The position numbers and the translations under genes are program-made. Positions 44,265-55,788 of a DNA stretch of 64,000 nucleotides are shown in pieces (the stretch's first letter is position 1; the number at the start of each line of letters is the position of its first letter). A model generated the notes under the pieces. That model saw nothing but the letters and a program-made list of their open reading frames with translations. It was not told the DNA's origin and searched no databases. Source of the stretch: Fistulifera solaris. Taxonomy: Eukaryota > Bacillariophyta > Bacillariophyceae > Naviculales > Stauroneidaceae. The DNA lies in NCBI GenBank assembly GCA_030295235.1, contig AP026169.1:1-64000 (forward strand), in the 5' to 3' direction.

Positions 44265-46374
44265 TTACAATTGTGAATTCATGGACTTTTCACGTGTTGT
44301 AGACAAGCTCAAACGTCGAGTCGTTTGTTTCCACCATCGACTCTTGGACGATTGTGTTGTCGTACCAGTCGGCGAAGGGCCCATAGTGACAACTTCTCGT
44401 TGAGCAATACCATGACCCAAAGGACCCACGAGGGACGAAGCAGCGGACAAGGAAGAAACAGTAGAAGCAGCCGTCGAAACTGTTCGCAAAGTTGATGCAT
44501 TGCTCGTCATCGACCATCGTCTGGAACGATGCAGCGATGCTTTGCGTTGCAACGGTGATGTCTGAGTGGAGTCCGCATGCGATGATTTCCAATGCGTGTA
44601 CAACATGTGATTCAATGAACCACGTCGGGGCAACTTCGAATCACTCCTTGTTTTGGACCATATGTCTTTCATATCATCATCAATTGACGGCTGAGAATGA
44701 TTTAACGACAATCGTTTCCAAGCACGTCGGAGTACGTTTGATTTCGTCGTAGAAGAATCTGGTACTTCGCAGCAACTTTCATTCTCGAATGTACTCGACG
44801 TGACATCTCTCTTTTCGACTTCGTCTTGATAGTACTTCTTGTATTCTTCTTCGTCGTTGTGGCTTTCGTCCACGTCGATACTAAAGTCTTCCTCGTGTTT
44901 CTCGGCATTTGAAGGTTCCTCTTTGATGATGTCTACCTCCGAGCTCGAGTCCGACGATTCATTTAACATTTCTTCTGTAGATTCGTCTTCAATTTCTTCA
45001 AAATCAGAGTCGGACGACGCAAACGATTCATTTCTCAGCATCCTTTCTACACTCGACTCGGATGACGAAGCAAAAGATGCATTGGTTGTGATCTCTCCGT
45101 CCAAACTACTAGAATTGGACGACGCGAAAGAATCGTTTCGCTGAAAAATGTTCTCTTCCCTTTCTCCCAAGCCACAATTAAATGCCGCCGCTCGTATTCT
45201 AGCTTGTTCTTCCGCGTACGATTCATAACTACTCGTGCGGTGTGTTCGTCTTTGCCGTTGCTGTTGTGGCGATTCGTTCTTCGTGGCATTCTTAGGGCTG
45301 TTGGAATCTCCGTGTAAACTGGACCGCCGTACTGGCATGGTAAGCACCTGCCGGAAAGCTTCAAAGCCACTTCGACGCTTGGATGGACTAGCTTCCGCCG
45401 AAGGAGGAGAAGTCGATAAAGTAGATTGCAGCTCATTCTTTCCTTGTTGTTGTTCATCGTCTTGATCAAAACTGGAGTTTCGCTCCGGTTTCGGAAGGGA
45501 TTTTGCTAAACGGATCGAGGTTTCATCTTCAAAATAAGACTGGCAGCTGCTATTGCGTTGAAAAGAAGATTTCAGAGAAGATCTTCGGACGGGCATGCGG
45601 AGTGCAGTGCTCACTGAGTGAGAAGGCAAGGAGGAAGTGTGACTTTGAATTTTACCCGTCGCGGAAGTGCTTCTTTTTCTCTGCGCGGGTTGAATCATAT
45701 CCGATGAAAAGGTACCGGAAGCAACATATGGGCGGCGCAAGGGCATTTTCAATTCACTTTGCGGAGTTGATTGATTTGTTTCGAGAATATCGATAGGAGC
45801 TATGTAATCTTTGATCGATTCAGCTTTGACGGAAGAGCGCCGTATTGGCTTATTGGGAGAAGAAGACTGCTCAGTTCCTAAAGATCCTAAAGGAGATAAA
45901 GGTGATGGTGAAGGTGATTTGGATAGGGATGCTAATGATGATTGTTGCATAGAATGCCGTATTCGTTGTTTGGGAATTGTGGGTATAGGAGAATCCCTCG
46001 ATACCACAGGAGGCGCAGCTGTCGACCAGCGGTTCGGTAAAACCATTCCGCGACGTTGGTAACTCCTTTTCCTTCTCAGTTTACTTATTCGTTGCAACGG
46101 CGCCATTTGTTGTCGCTCAGAAACAGAAAAAGGTGGCGTTTTCGCGTTGTCGACACGAATGACAACGTCTCCCTCATGCCGCGCTATTAACGAATGCACG
46201 GCTGCGGGAAGCATCACAATTGAAATTACAGCAAAGAGAGAAAACGCACAGGAAAGGCTTGCAACAAAGAGAACTATAGCAACACCTCTTTCGATAAAGC
46301 GCTTTGCTATCGTTCTTGTCTCTGCTGGTTGCCCCACCTACATTTTTTTTCGTTGGAAGGGCCAAGGATCTCAT
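44265..46374 (-). CDS. Ser-rich membrane protein with repeated RRSS-type motifs
   Basis: Probable ATG 46374 (MRSLALPTKK); a one-base offset near 46335 joins it to the main frame. One strong membrane helix (VAIVLFVASLSCAFSLFAVISIVML) lies near residues 30-55. The remaining 640 residues are disordered, with at least eight basophilic phosphosite-like motifs: PIRRSSV, MPVRRSSL (twice), LPRRGSL, LQRKASL, RRWSM and RRLSL. The middle part is very acidic with alternating Ser and Asp/Glu (ESSDSSSEVD). I recognise no domain. It could be a membrane-anchored kinase target or an adaptor. The main frame is intact. Confidence 0.6.
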
Positions 46375-47399
46375 TCACGTCCGTGTGTCCGTGCTAACGT
46401 AACGTCTCTATCCTCTATCTACGAAGTGTACTAAGTAAGCCACTTGCATTGCGCTGAGCGTTAAACTATTTAACTCGACCAAGATATAATTGCTCCGGTG
46501 TGTACTACGTAGTAAGAGGGGCGCGATAGAGAACAACTGATGATTCTTCTACCGGCACTCAAAATTGCTATGATTACGTTTTCGAACAGCGAATACAACA
46601 TAGAACACGGCATTCAACCATTACATTCAACATCAAACCTCAATTCGCAATTCGCGGTTCCGAGGCTCGCATGTCTGTAATTCCGTTTTCGTTCTTCACA
46701 AGCGAAACATTTCTCACCTGAAGAGCAGTATCAAACAAAGTGTGATGTGTGATGATGACTTTCTAAGTAAGGATTGACGTCCATTAAGTAATTGACCAAC
46801 GGATCGCATTCCGTTTTATAGTAGTTTGGACTCCTATTATTCTTTAACGTTTAACCCTTGTGGGGTTTGGTATTCGGCCGACGTATTGCGACTTGCGACG
46901 CCGACATTATAGAAACCCGCAGTTCTCCGCACAAAGTGAGTTGTTGCAGTTAAACGTTCCACATTGACACTCACGTTTCCCTTTCAATAGCCCCAGGCCT
47001 TCGACAAACGGAGCAACGGAATGCAAAAAACATCCTCTGTCGCCGGGAAAGCATCTTGGTTCACCAACAACTACCCACTCCGGCCACGAGTTTTCAATTT
47101 TCTTTGCCTCTCGTCCTCCCGTTGAAATTGGTGTATGAGCATTGAGTGTCGAAAATGCCAGCTTGATCAAGCATTAGGCGGCTTAAACAAATGGTGTGCT
47201 AGTTGATTGTTAAAAGGAAAAGCTCAGAGTCTCCTCAGAATTACCAGTAACGCTCGTGTTAGCAGGGTATTATTTAGAAGTAAATTATTATTCTTTTTAT
47301 TCATGATAATGATGCCGTAATTTCATTGATTGTTACATTGCGAAACAAGTGAGATCCGAATAGCGGTAGCTGTGTTGTACAGAGGTTATCCTGCTATTG
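46375..47399. other. Intergenic region
   Basis: About 1 kb. An 87-codon - strand frame at 46907-47170 has no recognisable feature. Nothing else is visible. Confidence 0.4.
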
Positions 47400-48089
47400 T
47401 CATGCCGCTTCTGCTGCTCGTCGTCCCATGTCCAATATGATGGAGGAATTGATGATAAGCTCTTCGATGATAGCTTTGGGGAAGCCGTGTTTGGGCTGCA
47501 AAACACCCATCATTAAAATATCCACTAAGCGTTCGGCGGCATCGTGCTCTGCAGCAATATCACAAAGCTCGTAATGACAGTTGGCCTTGTTGTTTAAGAC
47601 GAGGGCTTCGATCATGAGCGCTACCCGACTTTGAAGTGCGTCGGAATCGGCCAACAATTGCAAGGTAAACCTGTACAGATTTAAAGCTTGTTGAATCAAC
47701 TTTGAGTGACCTTTGATTCCTCGTTTGTGAAAGCATAGCGCCAAATTGAAGAGAACGATTGAGCTGTAAAAGGAAAGCTCCCTTTCGCCGAATGATTCTC
47801 GTTCTTGAAGAAGGAAAGGAACGCTGTACATGAAAGTCGATCCGTCCCAATTTCCGAAACTCAACTTTTCTGGAAAGGCGACAGCCTCAAGCAAAGTAAA
47901 CCCAAGAGACGAATCTTCGTCGAACTTGCTTCGGTTGTGGCTCGCGACGGATAATTGAGCCGCTAATTGCTTCAAGACAACAAGTGATTCTTGGAAATAC
48001 TTGGCCGCCGTTTGGCAATCACCATTGATAAAAATTTGAACACCGGCGTTGTTCAATGTTAGATACGATGAGTCCATTGGAAATACCAT
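47400..48089 (-). CDS. TPR-like protein of the diatom type
   Basis: I prefer ATG 48089 (MVFPMDSSYLTLNNAGV), 50 codons inside the longest frame, because the upstream part is Lys/Gln-rich and looks like untranslated leader. The protein is 229 residues and all helical. The first helix pair, LNNAGVQIFINGDCQTAAKYF, and the later SIVLFNLALCFHKRGIKG are typical of degenerate tetratricopeptide repeats. This kind of protein is expanded in diatom genomes; partners are unknown. Frame intact. Confidence 0.7.
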   Translation of the reverse strand: MVFPMDSSYLTLNNAGVQIFINGDCQTAAKYFQESLVVLKQLAAQLSVASHNRSKFDEDSSLGFTLLEAVAFPEKLSFGNWDGSTFMYSVPFLLQERESFGERELSFYSSIVLFNLALCFHKRGIKGHSKLIQQALNLYRFTLQLLADSDALQSRVALMIEALVLNNKANCHYELCDIAAEHDAAERLVDILMMGVLQPKHGFPKAIIEELIINSSIILDMGRRAAEAA

Positions 48090-49229
48090 GTTTTGTTGAT
48101 TGCAATTGTGATGAAGACGCGACTGTGTTTTTTTTTGAATGTTTTTTTTCTGTTCGAATGTCTTGTCTGTTTGGCTTTTGACAACTTGGGGCTGGCTGGG
48201 GGCGAATGGAATTGCCCACTTCACCACTTCATGCTTCATGAAATAGAACAGCGGGGGAGAGGCGAGCGGCGAGCTTTCCTCTATTTTCGTTTCCGTAGAT
48301 CTTCGTCCATAGCCCGTTGACCAAACCGGAATGACAGAAGCCGGGTGTCTGCACCTTCTACTGTACGGACTAGACTGTACATCTGCTTAAGGAAGTACAA
48401 CGAATGTCGGAATAATTTCGGGGAGTAAAGTACAAAGCGTTCTTCACAGTTCGCTAGATGCATAAAGGTTTAATAAAGGTAATACGAAAAAATATGGGTC
48501 TTAAGACATTCTGCTCGATTGGTCATAATATAGTGATTATAGTAGATGGACTCTTTTCGTTCTGCCAACTTAGTGGACGTGGCGCGCATTACCTTGAAGT
48601 TGAAGGAAAGATCCTTTTCGCTTGCATAAGGGAACAACTACGGTGCTTGCAGTTCCAACTTACAACAATTGACCAACTTGAAGTCCACCCCGCACAACAA
48701 ACACATAGACACATAGTACCAGTACCCGGTACCAGTACTTGTAAACTTACTTCTACAATCGAAATTCGAAATTCATTCGGGTTGACATTGTTTATTGATT
48801 GATTAGGGTTTGGGAGCATGAAGGGCACGAGTGTTCTAGGTGACTTACCGGTACTGGATTCGCTCTCGTGAAATGAGTCAACCAGCGTGTGCCGCACGTC
48901 GGTTGGTTGTTGGTTCTCGTTTCTCGTTGTTTCGAAAACCTCCAAAACGCCAAACGCCACGGCAGAAAAAAAAAGTGTTCGTTTCACCCGATGCATTTTC
49001 ATCCTTATCCAACTCGTAAGAACACTATTTTATGACAAGAAAGACCTTTCAGATCACAACGTTTCCCTTCACGTAAACAGTTCACAAGCAACTGAGACAT
49101 TAAGTGAGCTAGCGAGCGCAATCGCAAAGCCTGTTAGCAAAAGACTTTCTTTTTCTCCATAATTCGATCCTTCTTTCTCAAACGAAAACACAGCAAAGAC
49201 TCTTCCATACACTCTCCTAAAGAACGAAC
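48090..49229. other. Intergenic region
   Basis: About 1.1 kb including a short-repeat patch near 48710-48750 (ACACATAGACACATAGTACCAGTACCC). No supportable gene; the - strand frame 48589-49002 lacks recognisable features. Confidence 0.4.
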
Positions 49230-50711
49230 ATGCCTCGAAGGAACCGCGCTTTCACAATTCGCACTACATCCTTTTTAATACTCTTATCAGTCACACAATG
49301 CTACCAAATACCCAAACCCTTGGCGGCTTCCCTTACAACCGACGTTTCTCGAAGGACCCCCACGACGTTTGCAACAACCCGCCCCCATCATCCCCGCACG
49401 CGCTCAACAAGACATTCAAATAACAATGGAAAACATGAGAGCCATGACGCGGGTTGAAATGGTTGCCATGACATCAACCGGTGCGGTCTTGTTGTTGGGA
49501 ATTATTGCGCTTCTGGCGAGTTCGATGGAAACACCTTCTGTCGAACAAGCGCCCATGGCCGCATTCGAAGAAGTAGTAGCGAATGTGGTGGATGCCGCTG
49601 TGCCCTTGACCGCCACGGATGTCGTGTCGGTGTCCATGGGAGAAGGTTTGGCAGGTCTGTTGAGTGCGGGCTTTACGTATTTGTTGAGTCAACTGCGGAC
49701 CGTGGCAATGCAACAATTGTTAACGCAGAATCGAAAACGTTCTTCCCCAACAACAGTCACTACGCCTCCCTCCCAAGTGACACCCACATTTTCGGATGCC
49801 GTGGCGGATGGGGACTTTTTATTGACACGAGCCGCCGCGACGCCCTTTTTGGCGGCAGCGGGTGTGTCTCCGGTGTTAGCGGCCACTTTGAGTGCGGCTT
49901 TTGCCATTGTACCGTCGGAATCCATTCGGTTGAAAGCACGAGCTCGACAACGCCGACTGGAAGAAGATCAATTGTTGCAGGAAATGCTACAACAACAATT
50001 GGAAGAACAAAAACAGAATGCCTCCATCCTTCAAAAAGTTCAAAATGTCATTCAAATTCGAGACCCATCACAGCAACAACAAATCGTCGATCCCGACAGT
50101 CTGAAACCCATTGTTTCGGAAAAATCAGCCAAAGGCTTGAATTTTGTCGAAATCTTTTGTGATATAACACGATGGCTGGAGTATTCGGTTCTCATGAATG
50201 ATTACAAGGGCATGTTTCCGTTTCTTGACCCCGCCATGGAAAGTGCCGTCTTTGGGGCACTCGCCAGTCTTTCCGCACTCCTTTATGCCGATGTCTTTAA
50301 TGCATACTTTGGTTTAGGAGGATCCGAAGTCCGACGAGCACTGGAACAACGGACGGTGGAGGATTGGTCTTCGGCCTATTTGACGCGTATGTTTTACGGA
50401 GCCGTCCTGTTTGGGGTGTACGAAGGAGCGCAAGGTCCGGTTACAGAATTGGTCGAATCCTTCTTATCGGGTGGTGTCGACGGTTGCGTAGGATCCGACT
50501 ATTGTACGTAGAGTCTCGTATCGTGCGGCGGTGTATTGATCTGTGTGGATGCTGACATATTCTTTCTTGTTTCTTAGATCAACAATGTGTGGATACGTAT
50601 GTCACCGAAAATCCAACCGGTTCATCGTTTGAAACTCAGGTGCAAGATGTATTGGTCAACATGGCCAGCTTTGTGGACCGTTTCATGAAACAATTTAGCA
50701 AGGGTTCATGA
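49230..50711 (+). CDS. Uncharacterised multi-pass membrane protein, probably organellar
   Basis: ATG 49230 gives a signal-like segment (TTSFLILLSVTQC). The main frame is reached by a net one-base shift among the C runs at 49356-49385. Then come a helix (TGAVLLLGIIALLASSM), Ala-rich hydrophobic stretches (ATPFLAAAGVSPVLAATLSAAFAIV), a Gln/Glu coiled-coil (RRLEEDQLLQEMLQQQLEEQ) and a C-terminal membrane part (FGALASLSALLYADVFNAYF). A 74-bp GT-AG intron (50504-50577) joins VGSDY to the tail QQCVDTYVTENP and moves the stop to 50711. The presequence suggests plastid or endomembrane targeting. Family unknown. Confidence 0.65.
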
Positions 50712-51073
50712 GTTTCTGCGTTCTTGTGGGAATTGCTTTTGGTGCACTTCACTAGTTTATTTTTGTACATAGCTCTCTTCGATTGATATACGTTGAATGA
50801 TGATGTGGAGTGTTAATAGTTCTTTTGAATAGATCAATACTACATTTCGTTTTCATTATTGCCTAGTTACACAATAACATCGACACTCATGGTGAATACA
50901 GAAAATAATAATATGAAACAAGGGAGCTATGTTAAAGTGCTACAACGGCCACTCAGTCTTGCTGCGGCCTCTGCAAAATTGTGACAACCTTTTGCATTCC
51001 GTTTCGAAGTTTAAGATGCGTTCGGACTCCGACATCCAAGGCGGTCTGCACAACTTGCTTCGCGCCCCAACTC
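50712..51073. other. Convergent intergenic region
   Basis: 360 bp between two converging genes; only 3' flanks are expected and nothing is recognised. Confidence 0.35.
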
Positions 51074-52279
51074 TTAAGACGCACGCTTACGAGCTTCTTC
51101 GGAAGCACGTAGCAGCGATCCTATGCACTTGGCGGACAGTGTGGCATTGTGCGGTTTGGCTTCGGCCTTGCCAAGTTCCGCCACCAGCGTCTTGAGAATA
51201 TCGCTGCGAATGTTCGCCCGCTTGATTCAAAAAACTCCTCCAGCGACTTCGTTGGAGGATGTTGTTCGTAGACGAGCGCGCGGCTTGGTGTCTTCTGGTT
51301 CGTTATCGTCCATGTCATTGAATCGATCCGACTGCTCTATCACGTCGAGCGAGTTGGCCAAGACCGCGAGAGCCAGATTGTGTAGCACTTTATGATGTTC
51401 TTCATCAATCGATTCTTCTACTTCATCCGCGGCTTCTTCCATGTCCACGATCCGATTGAACTGAACCAAGTTCAAAATGTGCTCTCGAATTTCCTGAAAC
51501 GGACTTTCATCTAACATGACATCGGATGGAGTTTCACCCAACTCTTCGATCGAAATTCCTTGAATGCTCCCCAACAACACCACATGGGCTGCGAGTACTG
51601 CCGTGACGTGTCCTGTTTTACGAGGATCGGTTAATAGACACAGACTCTCCAGTCCCAGTAAAGTGGCGTCCAAACGATCCTTCTTGAGCAAACTGTGCGC
51701 AATTTCAATGGCAATAATCGCATTCTCCTGCTCCTTGAGATCGCGGTTGTTCATTTCAACCGAAAGCATGCGCTCGACTTTCCTGTATTTGGCCGCGGAA
51801 AAGTCGTCGAGAGGCGTGTAATCACTATCCATGACGGCCGCATCCAGAATACTCCGTGAGTACCGATGAAACGCAATCGAATCGCCCTTGCGCCGTTGCA
51901 ATTCGACCATGATCCCCTGCGGATGATACTCGACCGGCGTTTGCCACAAACACAGATGCAGTTCGACATTCTCGTCCGTCAAGAGGTTGGCGGTGGCCGT
52001 TTCATCGTTGTATTGCGCATGCACCGAAAGTGTGCGCAAACAATCCGAAATTCGTTTCGCAATCTCTGTCGCGGTCGCTCCCTCAATGACGCGAGTTGAC
52101 TTTTCGAGCGGATAAAAGGCGGGAGGAGGTCGTAATTGCTGGGGATTCCAATTGCTCGTTGATGCGGGTTTGGGAGGTAATTTCGCCGGACGATAGTCGT
52201 TCATGTTAATGACTTCCGAGGGAGGTGATTTGAGTTGAGCGTGTTCTATCAAGGTTACATCATTTCGGGCTTCTCCCAT
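51074..52279 (-). CDS. Uncharacterised helical-repeat protein
   Basis: ATG 52279 (MGEARNDVTLIEH); an intron acceptor-like CTGCAG lies just upstream, so an extra 5' exon is possible. The N-terminal 50 residues are Pro-rich. Then comes a beta-alpha module (RVIEGATATEIAKRISDCL, VELHLCLWQ, GIMVELQRRKGDSIAFHRY), like a KA1 or small binding domain, followed by all-helical ARM-like repeats. The TGA at 51227 is not the natural end: reading one frame offset near 51276 and another near 51226 gives LEEFFE followed by IKRANIRSDILKTLVAELG, ending at TAA 51074. No function assigned. Confidence 0.6.
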
Positions 52280-52599
52280 GTGCACGGATCTGCAGAAAAA
52301 AAGAGAGGATGAGTGATAACAATCGGTAGAACTCTTTCGAAGAGATAATCACAAGATAGTTTAACAAAACAAGCTCGTTTCGCTCGTGTGCAGCAGGCTC
52401 GCACACAAACATCACGATCAGCATTGCCTTCGTAACTCTTTCACAGAACGTGCTTTGACTGCAGATTGTTTTTTACGTACTGGAATTGAGGACCCTTGGA
52501 GGGAAACGATCGTTGTGTATTGTCGTTGTCGTTGTCGTTGTTGTTGTTGTTGTTCATTGTATTACAGTTTGTCGTAATGATCTGACGCAATTCTTCCGT

Positions 52600-53261
52600 T
52601 TATGAGCGAAACAGAAAGGAGTCTTTCGTGTCGGTCTTAAAGAATATCACTTCTTCGGAAGCGGAATGAATTGTGTGTATCGTAAAGGGTGTCAAAGCAC
52701 TGTCAAATCGTACTTTCAGGACAGCAACACGCGTTGGTTGTTGCGCTGCAACACAGCTCCAACCGATCGTTGCGCCACGCCACGACTGAGAAGCGCACGT
52801 TGTTCCAAGTTCCATTCGTCCTCTTCGTTGGTAGGAGTATCAATCCGGTACTGGAATGCACTTTGGAGGACAGATCGTAAAACAACATTGGCGTAATGTG
52901 GTCTTGAAACGAGCGCCATTCGGGTTCGATCATTGCCAAATATACAGCCATGAAGAATGCATTTCCGAGTCGTACTTGATGTCACATACGGAGCAGGCTC
53001 GCGGGTCTCGTTCGTTCGAAAACGAATGATGGGATGGCTCCATCGGTATAGCTCTAAAGAGTGGACGCACGTCGGCACGAGAACCGGATGAAAAGTCGTA
53101 TGATGGATTCTAAGTTCCGTATTTTTCATAAAAGTGAATGACTTTGCGGAGCCGAAAAGTCGCTGAAAATGACCCGCCGTGTCAGTGGAACAGTACTCTG
53201 GCATAGATTGTGGAAGCAAGAATATTGCACCGAGCGGTGGCGAGGACGGAGCCGTATCCAC
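52600..53261 (-). CDS. Uncharacterised protein
   Basis: A - strand frame, open upstream to about 53324, with the first in-frame ATG at 53204 (MPEYCSTDTAG). The start is uncertain and a 5' exon may be missing. Segments such as FGSAKSFTFMKNTELRIHH, HSLELYRWSHPIIRF and LRSVLQSAFQYRIDTP look like real protein. A one-base offset near 52718 (CC where CCC is expected) connects to the last 40 residues, ending FLFRS. No domain recognised. Confidence 0.45.
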
Positions 53262-53668
53262 AAGCGTTTTTATGAGGGTATGTATGCCTTTGGCTATTCG
53301 ATTGTATTTATTACGAAATAGTCGACAGTTTCAAATCAATCTTCTCTTTCTTAGAAATATTCCATCTCTTGAAAGGAGAACATTAACGCTGGCTTTGTGG
53401 GAAGATTCTCTACGGAAGACATCACGCCATTTGTCGACTACAAAAGTCGACAGTCATCCTCCTTATCAACATCGGTCGGTTCCAGTAGAAAGACCGCTTC
53501 GTTTGATTGCAAGAAAGCTAACAGCTGAGAGCAGCGAGCAGCGAGCAGCGAGCGGCAGACTATTTAGATTCAGTCAGCTCGTAAAGGAGTCGAATTCAGG
53601 ACTTACGGCGAACGTATTACTGCTTACAAATAATATCTCGTTCGAATCAGCGTCTTCCGTGTCCTCCG

Positions 53669-55465
53669 ATGCCCCGCAACACTCCGGCACCTCCTCCGCC
53701 GGAATCTCCGGCTGTCTATATGACACCTCTTCTATCCAAACGAAAAGATGGAGTCTTTCCCAGTCTCCTTGATCTCAGTGATCCGTCGCGAACGACCAAA
53801 CCAAACGGAGGCCTCAATAAAGCTTACCGAACGAATGCGAAACTTCTCCTCCAATTGCGAGGGAAAAACAACAATGAAGTGAATAGTGATGGAGAAGAAC
53901 TACAAGCACTCAAAGATGCGATTGATGAAACAATATTGGAAATTATGGAAGACAGTGATGATGTCGTGGATGTCAAATTTCAATCTGCCGGATGTTGTTG
54001 GACGATGTATTTCAATGATGATATGAATGACGCGCATGAGAACTTTTGTGTCGAAATCGTCTTGCTTGCCAACGAAATTGCGGGGACTCTTAATTATGTG
54101 GCAGACGTCATGTTGCAGCCCCTGGTGGAAGTCGATCCGGATCCATTGGCGCCGCCGCTCAGAGGATTTCGGGAGGCGAAAGGGGCCTTTGAGAGTATTG
54201 CACTCGCTATACGGAAGTGTATAGTAAGGCTGGAATTTCCAGAGTTTCCAGAAGGTTGCAAGGGGCGAGCCTTCCGTGAAGTCTATCAGTTGAATGCTAG
54301 GGTGAGTAGAAGTTACACATTCATAAGAGGGACGCGATGCTTCCGACACGCATCTACTTGAAATTCTGTGAAGTTGACTCACGTTTTCTTTCTGCCGCCA
54401 CTATCACAGCTCAAATCGGGTTCGTTCGCTACAGTGTGTCGAGGAACGCACCGTGCGACGGGACGCAAAGTCGCCATCAAGTGTGTACTACGCAAAGACT
54501 TGCCACCAGCGGATGATGCCGCCATCTACGATGAAGTAGCCATTCTATCGAGTCTCAATCATCCTCACATTGTTCCGCTCATCGATTTTTTTTGATGAGA
54601 AGGATTGCTACTTTATTGTTATGGAACTGATGAGTGGAGGTGATCTTTTGATCGAATCGGTAAAAAGAAATCCTACAGTGAAGCCGATGCGCGCGATCTG
54701 GTGGTGAAAATGCTCAAGTCGGTGGCCTACTGTCACCAACGCAAGATCGCACATTGCGATATGAAACCCAAAAACTTGCTACTCATGTCCGAAGAAAACG
54801 ATTCTTTCATCAAACTAGCCGATTTCGGTTTTGCAGCCCGTGTCCACGCGCCCAAGACGTTGACCAAACAATGCGGAACCCCATTTTTTGTGGCGCCCGA
54901 AATTCTAATGCGAAAACCATACGATCATCAGTCGGATATGTGGAGTGTGGGATGTATCATTTTCCTCTTATTATCAGGAAACCTCCCTTTCATGGGGAGA
55001 AGTCAGAAGGAGCTATTTCGTAAGATTGTAGCCGGAAAATTCGAATTCAGTGGCGACGACTGGGCCAATGTATCTGATGATGCGAAAGATCTGGTGAGGA
55101 GAATGCTGGTCCTTGACCCAGACGAACGTATCACATCAGCTGAAGCGATCCGACATTCCTGGCTTAAGACATCTCGTGATCGCCTTAACTTGGTCAGTTT
55201 GGAGGGAACATCGCAGAGATTGAAGACATTCAACGCGCGAATGAAGCTAAGAAGTGCAATGATTGCCATCGACTGGGTTCACAGCATTCAGCGTGTATCG
55301 TGGATTTCGAAGAGAGGCTTGAATACAGGATTGAATGGAAAGTCACCTTCACCCTCACCCAAAGTGACCAACAATCGCAAGTCCATCAAATCGGATGTCT
55401 CTAATGACATGTCGAAGCTTTCCATCAAAACGAAGGAAAAGAAAAAGCATACGCTTGAAATCTAA
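53669..55465 (+). CDS. CaMK-type Ser/Thr protein kinase
   Basis: ATG 53669 (MPRNTPAPPPPES). Residues 1-210 are a novel N-terminal domain. A GT-AG intron at 54302-54409 (108 bp) precedes the kinase core. Motifs: LKSGSFATV (Gly loop with Lys in place of the first Gly), VAIKCVLRK (catalytic Lys), IMEL-type hinge MELMSGGDLFD, HCDMKPKNLLL (catalytic loop, Cys for the usual Arg), DFGFA, GTPFFVAPEIL, WSVGCIIFLLLSG and RHSWL at the end. The DFG, catalytic Asp and Lys are kept, so activity is likely; lack of the HRD Arg suggests no activation-loop phosphorylation control. Phase offsets at the T8 run 54586-54593 and T4 run 54646-54649. The C-terminal 100 residues are basic. Confidence 0.88.
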
Positions 55466-55788
55466 GATTAGATGTAATGCGCACATATCTGTTGCTATTG
55501 CCTCGAATGCGAAACGTTTACATCGAGTCGGTGACCTTTATCGTTGCAGAAGATCAAAAGCTGCAATAAATAAATTCCGATATAAATACTGTTGAGATCT
55601 ATGTTAGTGTGTGGTCGTTTAATGTTGCCTTTAACGAAAATTTCGCTTTGTCATTTTTAAGAGGATTGAGGGCGGCAAGAATTGAATTGCGTCCATGAGA
55701 AGGCTGTACACAGCCATAGATTGCACTGATATAGTAAAGTGTGGGACTATTAACTTAACTTGCGAGCGTAACTTATTCCTTGTTCTTT

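Noticed and set aside
53179-53772. 197-codon + strand frame before the kinase
   Set aside because: It overlaps the better supported - strand protein on one side and the kinase start on the other, in a different frame; its composition looks like shadow translation.
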